Shown: positions 6,999-12,798, numbered from the stretch's first letter. The stretch: DNA of 15,090 bases from RBG-16-57-9 sp964529745 (GCA_964529745.1 CAZGZR010000062.1:1-15090); one strand, 5' to 3'. Translations and numbers: made by a program. The notes: a model not told the origin generated them from the letters alone.

Positions 6999-7244
6999 AT
7001 GTGCCTAGCTGTTCCGGGGCTGGTTGAGAGCGTGGAGGGGCGCACCGCGGTAATCGACTTCGGAGGCGTCAAACGTGAGGCAGTCATCGACCTCATGGAG
7101 CCTGGCAGCGTCAAGCCGGGTACCTACGTTCTCGTCCACACAGGTTTCGTCATCCAGATACTCGAAAAGAAGGAGGCCGAGGAGACCCTGGAGCTTTGGC
7201 GGGAAGTCCTTAAAAACGTGGACGAGATATACGGCGACGTCTAG
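6999..7244 (+). CDS. hypC: HypC/HybG-type [NiFe]-hydrogenase maturation chaperone
   Basis: An 81-residue cytoplasmic chaperone of the HypC/HupF family. It works with HypD to assemble the Fe(CN)2CO group and deliver it to the hydrogenase large subunit. The protein begins MCLAVPG, the family signature; Cys2, exposed after Met removal, is the iron-binding residue. The OB-like body is typical: AVIDFGGVKREAVIDL, then VKPGTYVLVHTGFVIQ and a C-terminal helix with ELWREVL. The start at 6999 is dictated by the obligatory Met-Cys. An upstream in-frame ATG at 6936 would bury that cysteine. No other hyp gene or hydrogenase subunit is in view, so it is an orphan here. Its last 35 bases overlap the convergent acetyltransferase gene. 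Confidence 0.93.
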   Translation: MCLAVPGLVESVEGRTAVIDFGGVKREAVIDLMEPGSVKPGTYVLVHTGFVIQILEKKEAEETLELWREVLKNVDEIYGDV

Positions 7245-7743
7245 TCCAGTCATCCTTATTTAACTCGTACACCACTCCTTCGTTCCAGACGCCGTTGATC
7301 TCCACGGCCTTCTCCTTGTAGCAAATCTGTGTGAACCCGGTCTTCTCGAGCACACGGATCGAGGCAGTGTTCATTGGGTTTGCCTCCGCGATGATCCTCC
7401 CAACGTCGGTCTCGGAGAAATAATGGTCAACGATCATATTAACCGCGGCTGTACAGTATCCATGATTTCTCATCGGCGGTATTACACGGTACCCAATTTG
7501 TACAGCGTTTTCCTCCATTTCCCTTGCGACTAGCTGCCCAACCCTTTGACCTTTTTCCGTCTGGATTACATACCAGTTTTGATCAGGCTTCTCCTCTTGC
7601 AGCCAGTCCTCCAGCTCCTCTCTAGTAACCGGCTCATGGGGCTCGTATTCCCCCTCATACTCCGGGTCGTTGTTCCATACATACAGGAACTCGAGGTCTT
7701 CAAGGCTGAATGGCTTGAGAGTAACCCTATTCCCGGTTATCAC
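7210..7743 (-). CDS. GNAT family N-acetyltransferase (RimJ/RimL-like)
   Basis: A 177-residue acetyl-CoA-dependent acetyltransferase. The start MITGNRVTLKPFSLEDLEFLY and the later IAEANPMNTASIRVLEKTGF are hallmarks of the RimJ/RimL-type GNAT group, which acetylates protein N-termini or small amines. The acetyl-CoA loop R-x-x-G-x-G/A appears as RNHGYC at residues 92-97, with Cys in the last position, a mild departure. The start is GTG at 7743 with no Shine-Dalgarno site. TTAAACTCTTATC on this strand, some 27-40 bases upstream, could be its TATA region. The C-terminal basic tail (RRRRISRPRF) is encoded antisense to the end of hypC. That tail may be an extension gained by stop-codon loss rather than a functional segment. 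The target is unknown. Confidence 0.88.
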   Translation of the reverse strand: MITGNRVTLKPFSLEDLEFLYVWNNDPEYEGEYEPHEPVTREELEDWLQEEKPDQNWYVIQTEKGQRVGQLVAREMEENAVQIGYRVIPPMRNHGYCTAAVNMIVDHYFSETDVGRIIAEANPMNTASIRVLEKTGFTQICYKEKAVEINGVWNEGVVYELNKDDWTRRRRISRPRF

Positions 7744-7794
7744 AGTGAGTCTAAACAGAACTCGACTGATAAGAGTTTAACCCACATGAAATCG

Positions 7795-7802
7795 CTTAAA
7801 TT
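7795..7802 (+). promoter_or_regulatory. TATA-like box for the pyrophosphatase gene
   Basis: CTTAAATT is centred about 28 bases before the ATG at 7826. There is no Shine-Dalgarno site between them, so the transcript is probably leaderless. Confidence 0.5.
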
Positions 7803-7825
7803 GTGGGTGTCGTTCTAGGCTCGTA

Positions 7826-8347
7826 ATGGTGAACTACTGGAGCGACTTCCCCTCTGGACCAGAGCCCCCTGAGAGCATCTACATAGTAACTGAGATACAG
7901 AGGAATAGCAGGAACAAGTACGAGTACGACGCCAGGATGGGGATCTTCAAGCTCAACCGGGTGCTGTACACCTACTACCCCTGCGACTACGGTTTCATAC
8001 CTAGGACTCTAGACGACGACGGTGACCCCCTGGACGCGGTGCTTTTAATAAACGAGCCTACCTTCACAGGCTGCGTAACCGTAGCCCGTCCGGTGGCGAA
8101 CATTAAGATGGTGGACGGTAAGCAGATGGACGATAAAATAGTCGCGGTGAGCACCACCGACCCGTTCTACAAACACATCAACAGCCTAGATGATCTTCCG
8201 AGGAGCGTGATCGACGAGCTTACCTACTTCTATAACAACTATAAACGCGCAGAGGGGGTAGTCACCGAGGTTCTCAAATGGGAAGACGTGGAAGAAGCCC
8301 AGAAGCTCATCGAGTGGGCCATGGAGCTATACAACAAGGAAAAATAG
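7826..8347 (+). CDS. ppa: Inorganic pyrophosphatase, class I (family I soluble PPase)
   Basis: A cytoplasmic Mg2+-dependent enzyme that hydrolyses diphosphate to two phosphates and pulls biosynthetic reactions forward. The 173-residue length is standard for archaeal hexameric family I enzymes. Conserved residues can be matched to the E. coli enzyme: E23, K31 and E33 (TEIQRNSRNKYEYD), R45, Y55 (YYPCDYGFI), the signature DGDPLD with D65, D67 and D70, and the second acidic set D97, D102 and K104 (VDGKQMDDKIVAV). No catalytic residue is missing. It stands alone between a divergent acetyltransferase and an alpha/beta hydrolase with its own promoter, and a TATA-like box about 28 bases upstream suggests a leaderless message. 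The assignment is firm. Confidence 0.97.
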   Translation: MVNYWSDFPSGPEPPESIYIVTEIQRNSRNKYEYDARMGIFKLNRVLYTYYPCDYGFIPRTLDDDGDPLDAVLLINEPTFTGCVTVARPVANIKMVDGKQMDDKIVAVSTTDPFYKHINSLDDLPRSVIDELTYFYNNYKRAEGVVTEVLKWEDVEEAQKLIEWAMELYNKEK

Positions 8348-8372
8348 CGTCTCCATTTTGATGAAACACACC

Positions 8373-8381
8373 AGTTAAAAC
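8373..8381 (+). promoter_or_regulatory. TATA-like box for the alpha/beta hydrolase gene
   Basis: AGTTAAAAC is centred about 28 bases before the ATG at 8405, within the 57-base gap after ppa, so the hydrolase can be transcribed independently as a leaderless message. Confidence 0.45.
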
Positions 8382-8404
8382 CATCTAAGCCGTTAAAGAG
8401 ATCG

Positions 8405-9193
8405 ATGAAGGAAGGATACCTGTCGAGTAAAGGTTACAGGGTTCACCACGTTAAATGGGGGGAAAAAGGACCTAAGGTTCTCCTTATCCACAGCATGGGG
8501 ATGGATGGGCACAGCATGGACAAGTTAGCCGAGAACCTGAAGGACGACTACCAGGTCCTCAGCCTCACCATCCTCGACCACGGGGACAGCGACCCGCCTA
8601 AAAGGCCCATAAGCCTCCCAGATCATGCCGAGGTCATGAGAGGGTGTTACACGCAGCTAGGGTTCGCGCCGAGCGTTCTCATAGGCCACAGCGTCGGCGG
8701 CATGATGGGCATGGTGCTGACTGCCAAACACCCGGTGGAGTTCAAGGGTCTGGTACTCGTCGACATAGCACCCTTCGAGTTAACAGGGAGAAGCAGCCGC
8801 TCCGAGCCCCCTGAAAGTTTCAGGGATGAAGCCGATGCGCTGAGGTGGCTGAGGGAGCGTTACCCGCTGTTCGCCGACTACTACTATGAGAACCGTCTAA
8901 GGTATGCGTTCGAGAAAGAGGAGGAGGTTCTCAAGTTAAAGCCCCGAGGCGACAGGGTGCGCAGCGGCCTAGCCACGGACCTCTGGCCCTATGTAGAGCG
9001 CATAGTGACGCCGACGCTTCTACTCAGGGGAGAGCAGAGCGACTTGGTCACACCCGAGACCTTGAAGCGCATGGAAGACACCCTGCCTGAACTTGACGTC
9101 GTCGAGGTAGAGAACACGGGGCACATGATACCGCAGGACGTCCCCGAGGAGTTCGAAAGGCTCGTACGGGGTTTCCTCAATAGGGTCTACTGA
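8405..9193 (+). CDS. Alpha/beta hydrolase fold enzyme
   Basis: A 262-residue soluble serine hydrolase of the alpha/beta fold. The nucleophile elbow G-H-S-V-G-G places Ser96. Asp213 in RGEQSDLV and His240 in NTGHMIP complete the triad, in the canonical order and spacing. The oxyanion region is HSMGMDG (His29-Gly35), and DHGDSD corresponds to the usual DxxGxG/S loop. A variable cap of about 70 residues lies between DIAPFE and LATDLWPYV and includes a Tyr-rich DYYYENRLRY. These features fit an esterase, lipase or C-C/ester hydrolase of the haloperoxidase-like group, but the substrate cannot be told. It lies 57 bases after ppa on the same strand with its own TATA-like box, and a T-rich stretch follows its stop. 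Confidence 0.9.
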   Translation: MKEGYLSSKGYRVHHVKWGEKGPKVLLIHSMGMDGHSMDKLAENLKDDYQVLSLTILDHGDSDPPKRPISLPDHAEVMRGCYTQLGFAPSVLIGHSVGGMMGMVLTAKHPVEFKGLVLVDIAPFELTGRSSRSEPPESFRDEADALRWLRERYPLFADYYYENRLRYAFEKEEEVLKLKPRGDRVRSGLATDLWPYVERIVTPTLLLRGEQSDLVTPETLKRMEDTLPELDVVEVENTGHMIPQDVPEEFERLVRGFLNRVY

Positions 9194-9205
9194 ACCCAAT
9201 AACTC

Positions 9206-9219
9206 ATTTTTCCTTTATT
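9206..9219 (+). terminator. T-rich putative terminator after the alpha/beta hydrolase
   Basis: ATTTTTCCTTTATT lies 13 bases beyond the hydrolase stop. Archaeal RNA polymerase commonly ends transcripts at T-rich tracts without a required hairpin, and the next gene's promoter follows at once. Confidence 0.45.
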
Positions 9220-9238
9220 CGAAGTCCTCATCGAACGT

Positions 9239-9252
9239 GTTATACATTTAAC
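9239..9252 (+). promoter_or_regulatory. TATA box embedded in an inverted repeat upstream of the regulator gene
   Basis: TTATACATTTA (9240-9250) is a good TATA-like element about 31 bases before the regulator ATG. It lies inside GTTA-tacatt-TAAC, a small perfect inverted repeat (9239-9252), which makes it a candidate autoregulatory operator. A partial Shine-Dalgarno GGTGAT (9267-9272) precedes the ATG. Confidence 0.45.
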
Positions 9253-9275
9253 GAGTAGAAATTAATGGTGATAGA

Positions 9276-10142
9276 ATGGTTCAAGACGTGGAGAGGCTGT
9301 GCGACTTATACTTCGAGCTGTCGAACGAAGAGAGGCTTAACATCCTTTACAGCCTTAGAGAGGAGAACATGAACATTACTTCTCTAGCTCAGAGGATAGA
9401 CGTGACGACGCAGGAGTGCAGCAGGCACACGTCCCGCCTCGTTGACGTCAACCTTGTCCAGAGGAACCCTGACGGAACATACGGCTTGACACCCTACGGG
9501 CGTCTCACGCTGCGCCTCATCCCTGGGCAACTTTTCGCCTCCACCTACCAGAGATACTTCAATACGCACAGCCTCGATCACCTGCCATCAGGATTCGTTT
9601 CGAGGATAAGTGAGTTAAGCGAAAGTAGGTTTACAGAGGACGTATGGGTCACTTTTAGCTTGCTTGAGAACCTGTTCAAGGAAGCCGAGGAATACGTCTG
9701 GATGATCCATGATCAATACCTACTAAACACGTTACCGCTTGGCGTCGAGGCGTTAAAAAGAAGCGTCAGGATCAGGTCCATCGACCCCATGAGTAAAGAA
9801 GAGAACAGAAGACTAGATGCGGAGAGGCCCGACTATATCACGGCAGAGGACGAGGAATATCTGGTTAAGTCATGGAGAGAAGGCCGGGTTGAGCCTCGAT
9901 TTTTGGAGAATATCCAGGTGTTTCTCTATGTGACTGAGAGGAAAGCCATAGTAGCGTTCCCGCTCAGCGACGGCTCCTTTGACTATGTGGGCTTCGCCAC
10001 GGAGAGTGCTGACGGCCTGAGCTTATGCCGCGACATCTTCGAACACTACTGGCACAAGAGCAGCCCTCCTACGCAGGAAAGGGTCGTAGATTCCATCAAG
10101 ATCAGAATGCAACATCACAAAGAATCAGAGAAAGAGGCTTAA
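9276..10142 (+). CDS. FilR1-type winged-helix transcriptional regulator
   Basis: A 288-residue DNA-binding regulator of the archaeal ArsR-like wHTH group with a C-terminal FilR1-type (DUF1724) sensor-like domain. The wHTH spans roughly residues 14-80: ELSNEERLNILYSLREE, then ITSLAQRIDVTTQECSRHTSRLVDVNLVQRN with the recognition helix, and the wing DGTYGLTPYG. The second part (about 110-265) contains VWMIHDQYLLNTLP, VRIRSIDP, a stretch rich in acidic residues, and IVAFPLSDGSFDYVGFATES, typical of the FilR1 middle/C-terminal fold. This family is abundant in archaea and mostly uncharacterised; filR1 regulators were first studied in methanogens. The start ATG is preceded by a partial GGTGAT and a TATA box. 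It converges on the frameshifted dipeptidase gene across a 9-bp inverted repeat. The ligand and targets are unknown. Confidence 0.85.
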   Translation: MVQDVERLCDLYFELSNEERLNILYSLREENMNITSLAQRIDVTTQECSRHTSRLVDVNLVQRNPDGTYGLTPYGRLTLRLIPGQLFASTYQRYFNTHSLDHLPSGFVSRISELSESRFTEDVWVTFSLLENLFKEAEEYVWMIHDQYLLNTLPLGVEALKRSVRIRSIDPMSKEENRRLDAERPDYITAEDEEYLVKSWREGRVEPRFLENIQVFLYVTERKAIVAFPLSDGSFDYVGFATESADGLSLCRDIFEHYWHKSSPPTQERVVDSIKIRMQHHKESEKEA

Positions 10143-10145
10143 CGC

Positions 10146-10180
10146 AACCACTTCATTACTAAACTAGAGAAGAAGTGGTT
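10146..10180. repeat. 9-bp perfect inverted repeat between convergent genes
   Basis: AACCACTTC (10146-10154) and GAAGTGGTT (10172-10180) are exact reverse complements with a 17-base spacer. The stem starts four bases after the regulator stop. Its right arm overlaps the stop codon (10179-10181) of the out-of-frame dipeptidase tail. The position between two convergent 3' ends suggests a shared 3'-end hairpin, although no T-tract follows on either strand. Confidence 0.5.
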
Positions 10181-10276
10181 AGACCCAGACCTTGTCGAGT
10201 AAACTAAGCGCGTTGTGTCCCACAACCTTTTTGATCTCCCCGTCGCTGTACCCGTGAAGGATCATCCACCTGGTAT
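10179..10276 (-). pseudogene. Out-of-frame C-terminal tail of the M19 dipeptidase
   Basis: On the minus strand the dipeptidase frame reads ...NEYVNIPGG and stops at 10262. The frame that starts one base earlier encodes TRWMILHGYSDGEIKKVV, then GHNALSLLDKVWV and TAA at 10179-10181. This is the conserved end of the M19 family (pattern NITRxLLxRGYSDEEIxKILGxN). Joining the frames at the ATA codon 10276-10274 restores VNI-TRWMI. One missing base in the ACATACC stretch, or a -1 ribosomal shift, would account for it. Confidence 0.8.
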
Positions 10277-11404
10277 GTTCACGTACTCGTTGGGGTTCTC
10301 AAGCCCCTTAACGTATCCCGGGTCAACTACGCCCTCCGGCACCGTGAAAGGCTTCTCAGCCTCAGAGCCCGGTCTATCATGATGCCCCATCCGTAGAGGG
10401 AACCAGACATCATATAGCTCTTGATGGGCACCGTAGAGCGTGTCAGGGCCGCAGCCAACGTGATCTATACCCATCAACTCGATGCAGTACTCGACGCACT
10501 CCATATAGCTCTCGATACTACCCACGGGATGTCTCTCTGTGCGCAGTCCCCTGCCGGCGCCGCCTACGCCTATGAGGCCGTCGTTTTCGGCTAGAGCGTG
10601 GAGCACCTCGTCGCCGGTGGTGTGACCATAGGCGATGACCGAGGGGCCGCTGTGACTGTTGTAGATGGGCGCGTTGCTCGCCTCTATCGTCTCAAGTGCC
10701 GTCCTGTCCGTCGTGTGGCCCACATCTACGAGCAGCCCCAGCTTGTTCATCCGCTTTACCGCGTCGTAGCCGAAGTCGGTTAGACCCTGACTCTGGTTGC
10801 TCTCTCCCATGCCGCCGCCCAGCACGTTGTTCTCGCTGTAGCAGATACCCATGCTCCTAATCCCCAGTCCGTATAGGACGTCGATCCTGTCCAGCTCGTT
10901 CTCTATGGGTGAAGCTGATTCTAGCCCAAGCACTAGAGCTATCTTGCCGCTCTCGTGGGTGTTCCCGATGTCTCTGACGGTCTTGCAGTGGGTCACCATG
11001 TCTTGGTGGGCGACGTCGCTTAGCCTGATCCCAATGTCGTGGACCACGTCGGTCCACTTCCAGCCACTGTAGCTCGTCACGTAGGCCATCCCGTCCATCA
11101 TGTTATCGAACACGCAGTCCAGGTGGCTCGTGCTCAGCGCCTCGTAGGCAGTGAACTGCCTGCCCAGCCTGTGCATCTCAGGCACCTCGGTCATGTCCTC
11201 AGGCCACAGCACGGGATGCTCGTGGAGATCGACCAGTATGCTCTTCTCCATTAGCCCCTGAAACCTCTCCTCCTCCCCCTTGCTCAGGGGCACATAGTAC
11301 GGCTCAACACGCGGATGCGCCGTTAGCCTGAACTCTTTGTAGTCGAAACCCGGCTCAAGGAAGCTGAACGCCTTGTAGCCGTCGTAAACCTTCTTACCAC
11401 CCAT
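10262..11404 (-). CDS. Membrane dipeptidase (peptidase family M19), frameshifted near the C-terminus
   Basis: A zinc metallopeptidase of the M19 renal-dipeptidase family, which hydrolyses dipeptides; archaeal members are usually soluble, and no signal peptide is seen. Supporting motifs are VDLHEHP (His61 and His63 as the first zinc ligands), ALVLGLESA (bridging Glu), LLVDVGHTTD and IYNSHSG (the two later zinc histidines), and MGIDHVGCGPDTLYG near the end. The family's usual DGHNDLP is replaced by DLHEHP, placing it in a divergent subgroup. I chose ATG at 11404; TTG at 11413 would add three residues. A TATA-like box at 11433-11442 gives a short leader. The frame stops early at 10262, and the conserved last 30 or so residues lie in another frame down to 10179, so this copy may be truncated, or the base sequence may contain an error. 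Confidence 0.85.
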   Translation of the reverse strand: MGGKKVYDGYKAFSFLEPGFDYKEFRLTAHPRVEPYYVPLSKGEEERFQGLMEKSILVDLHEHPVLWPEDMTEVPEMHRLGRQFTAYEALSTSHLDCVFDNMMDGMAYVTSYSGWKWTDVVHDIGIRLSDVAHQDMVTHCKTVRDIGNTHESGKIALVLGLESASPIENELDRIDVLYGLGIRSMGICYSENNVLGGGMGESNQSQGLTDFGYDAVKRMNKLGLLVDVGHTTDRTALETIEASNAPIYNSHSGPSVIAYGHTTGDEVLHALAENDGLIGVGGAGRGLRTERHPVGSIESYMECVEYCIELMGIDHVGCGPDTLYGAHQELYDVWFPLRMGHHDRPGSEAEKPFTVPEGVVDPGYVKGLENPNEYVNIPGG

Positions 11405-11432
11405 AGTAATCAAGAGAAGGTCGGTTCACGAT

Positions 11433-11442
11433 GATAAAAAAC
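11433..11442 (-). promoter_or_regulatory. TATA-like box for the dipeptidase gene
   Basis: Read on the minus strand the element is GTTTTTTATC, about 33 bases upstream of the ATG at 11404. It gives a start site only a few bases before the codon. There is no Shine-Dalgarno site, in line with a near-leaderless transcript. Confidence 0.45.
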
Positions 11443-11485
11443 ATTCACGCAGGAGACGGAGGAGTATGAGACACCCGACCATCTA

Positions 11486-11493
11486 CTTTATAG
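11486..11493 (+). promoter_or_regulatory. TATA-like box for the glutaredoxin-FTR operon
   Basis: CTTTATAG predicts a start near 11517, giving a leader of about 19 nt before the glutaredoxin ATG at 11536. The leader contains a five-codon ATG frame. Confidence 0.5.
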
Positions 11494-11521
11494 ACTCCCG
11501 TCCATTACTCAAACCAAATCG

Positions 11522-11539
11522 ATGGTTGTAAACTTATGA
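11522..11539 (+). other. Five-codon upstream frame overlapping the glutaredoxin start
   Basis: ATG GTT GTA AAC TTA TGA encodes MVVNL. Its TGA overlaps the glutaredoxin ATG in ATGA. The ATG would sit about 5 nt from the predicted 5' end. This could be a leader peptide that feeds ribosomes to the downstream start, or chance. Confidence 0.25.
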
Positions 11540-11820
11540 ACCCAGTGAAAGTAGACGGTAAGAGGAAAGAGCCTAAGCTGTTCCTCTACACGCTGAGCAC
11601 CTGCGGATGGTGCAAGAAGACCAAGGAGTTCCTCAAAGAAAACGAGATGACTTACGAGTACGTGGACGTCGACAAGGTCAACAGGGACGAGCAGAAAGAG
11701 GTCATAATCGAGCTCAAGAAGAGAGGTGCACCGTTGGCCTTCCCAATAATAATAATCGACGACGAACAACTGATCTCGGGATTCAAGAAGCAGGCCATTG
11801 AAGAGGCCATCGCCAAATGA
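11536..11820 (+). CDS. Glutaredoxin-like/thioredoxin-fold protein
   Basis: A 94-residue thioredoxin-fold disulfide carrier. After a short basic N-terminus, the first strand KLFLYTLSTCGWCKKTKEFL presents the redox pair Cys23-Gly-Trp-Cys26, followed by the YEYVDVDKV strand and a FPIIII segment whose proline is the expected cis-proline. The C-terminal DDEQLISGFKKQAIEEAI matches the glutaredoxin GFxxxxL ending. CGWC instead of glutaredoxin CPYC or thioredoxin CGPC is a common archaeal variant. The gene overlaps the FTR-rubredoxin gene by four bases (ATGA), which strongly suggests that this carrier is the direct electron acceptor of that reductase. Glutathione use is not implied; many archaea lack it. 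Confidence 0.9.
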   Translation: MNPVKVDGKRKEPKLFLYTLSTCGWCKKTKEFLKENEMTYEYVDVDKVNRDEQKEVIIELKKRGAPLAFPIIIIDDEQLISGFKKQAIEEAIAK

Positions 11821-12356
11821 TCAGTGTCGACGACGTGAAAAAACGAGCGGAGCTAGACGCCAAGTCGAGGGGCATATACCTGACACCAGACGAGAAGCTG
11901 CTCCGAACCCTTCTTGAGGGTCTTAAGACCAACGAGGAGCGGTACGGTTACCCTAGCTGCCCCTGCAGGATGGCCTCCGGGGAATTCGAGAAGGACCGCG
12001 ACATCATCTGCCCCTGCGACTACAGGGACCCCGACGTAGCCGAGTACGGGTCCTGTTACTGCAGCCTATACGTTGACGACGAGATACATGAAGGCAGGAA
12101 GGAGGCGAATGCGATACCGGAACGCCGGCCCTTCGAGAAACAGTTGGCGTCGCTGGGCTTAGAAGAGGAAGAGATTGAAGAGGAGGTTTCAGGAGAGTTG
12201 GAGAAATCGGGCAGGAAGTTGTTCTACTGTAGACAGTGCGGGTACGTGGTGTTCAGGGAGGAGCCGCCCTACGTCTGCCCCATATGCCAGGCAAAGAGGG
12301 AGATGTTCCAAGAGATCGTGACCATATCCGGGCACTACACTAGGAAGGTCGAGTAG
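11817..12356 (+). CDS. Ferredoxin:thioredoxin reductase catalytic subunit fused to a rubredoxin-like domain
   Basis: A 179-residue iron-sulfur disulfide reductase. Residues 1-90 are the FTR catalytic beta fold with three cysteine pairs: CPC at 48-50, CPC at 65-67 and CYC at 80-82. These supply the [4Fe-4S] cluster ligands and the active-site disulfide, which passes ferredoxin electrons one at a time to a thioredoxin-like partner. The spacings (14 and 12 residues) and CYC instead of CHC differ from plant and cyanobacterial FTR. An acidic linker (GLEEEEIEEEV, about 114-124) leads to a rubredoxin-like knuckle pair at 135-160, YCRQCG and CPIC (Cys138, 141, 154, 157), expected to hold one iron. 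Start and order are fixed by the ATGA overlap with the glutaredoxin gene. The FTR variable alpha chain is absent, as in other non-photosynthetic homologues. The partner assignment is inferred. Confidence 0.93.
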   Translation: MISVDDVKKRAELDAKSRGIYLTPDEKLLRTLLEGLKTNEERYGYPSCPCRMASGEFEKDRDIICPCDYRDPDVAEYGSCYCSLYVDDEIHEGRKEANAIPERRPFEKQLASLGLEEEEIEEEVSGELEKSGRKLFYCRQCGYVVFREEPPYVCPICQAKREMFQEIVTISGHYTRKVE

Positions 12357-12773
12357 CTATTTCTCTTCGATTACGACGGCTGTACCAGTCGCTGAGATCA
12401 CGATGACCCCGAGCTGAAGCCCCATGTCGCTGGTCTCCAGGTCGAGCCCTACTATGGCGTTCGCTCCCAAATCAGCTGCCTTGTCCCTTACACGTCGTAT
12501 GGCGTCCAGTCGAGCCTTCTCCAGCTCACTAGTGAAGGCCGTGACCTCGCCGCCTAACATTGACTCGAAGCCGGCGACGAACTTACCCAATATGCCTCTG
12601 GTCCTGGGCGTCAGACCCGTAACGACCCCAAGCACCTTGGTGATTCTATATCCGGGCACCTCCGGAGTCGTCACTATGATGAACCCGGGTATGCCCTTGT
12701 CCACGGTCTCGCCGCACTTCGGGCAGTATTTGGCGTCCTCAGGGATCTCTGATCCACATAACTCGCATTTCAT
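12357..12773 (-). CDS. YbjQ/DUF74-like protein with N-terminal zinc ribbon
   Basis: A small cytoplasmic protein of 138 residues. The first 20 residues form a zinc ribbon, CELC at 3-6 and CPKC at 17-20. The rest matches the YbjQ (PF01906-type) family: FIIVTTPEVPGYRITKVLG, RGILGKFVAGFESMLGGE, FTSELEKARLDAIRRV and the strongly conserved DKAADLGANAIVGLDLE. Family members form pentameric rings, and the biochemical role is unknown; heavy-metal binding is only a family name. I chose ATG at 12773 because a TATA-like box lies 30 bases upstream on this strand; TTG at 12782 would add three residues. Its stop codon directly abuts the FTR stop. It lies 47 bases downstream of the M14 gene on the same strand but can be expressed alone. 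Confidence 0.87.
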   Translation of the reverse strand: MKCELCGSEIPEDAKYCPKCGETVDKGIPGFIIVTTPEVPGYRITKVLGVVTGLTPRTRGILGKFVAGFESMLGGEVTAFTSELEKARLDAIRRVRDKAADLGANAIVGLDLETSDMGLQLGVIVISATGTAVVIEEK

Positions 12774-12798
12774 CTTGATCAACCTGAAAACGATGCAA

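Noticed and set aside
11414..11535. Possible tRNA or small RNA in the 122-base divergent gap
   Set aside because: No cloverleaf arms, T-loop or B-box pattern found. The gap is explained by two divergent promoters.
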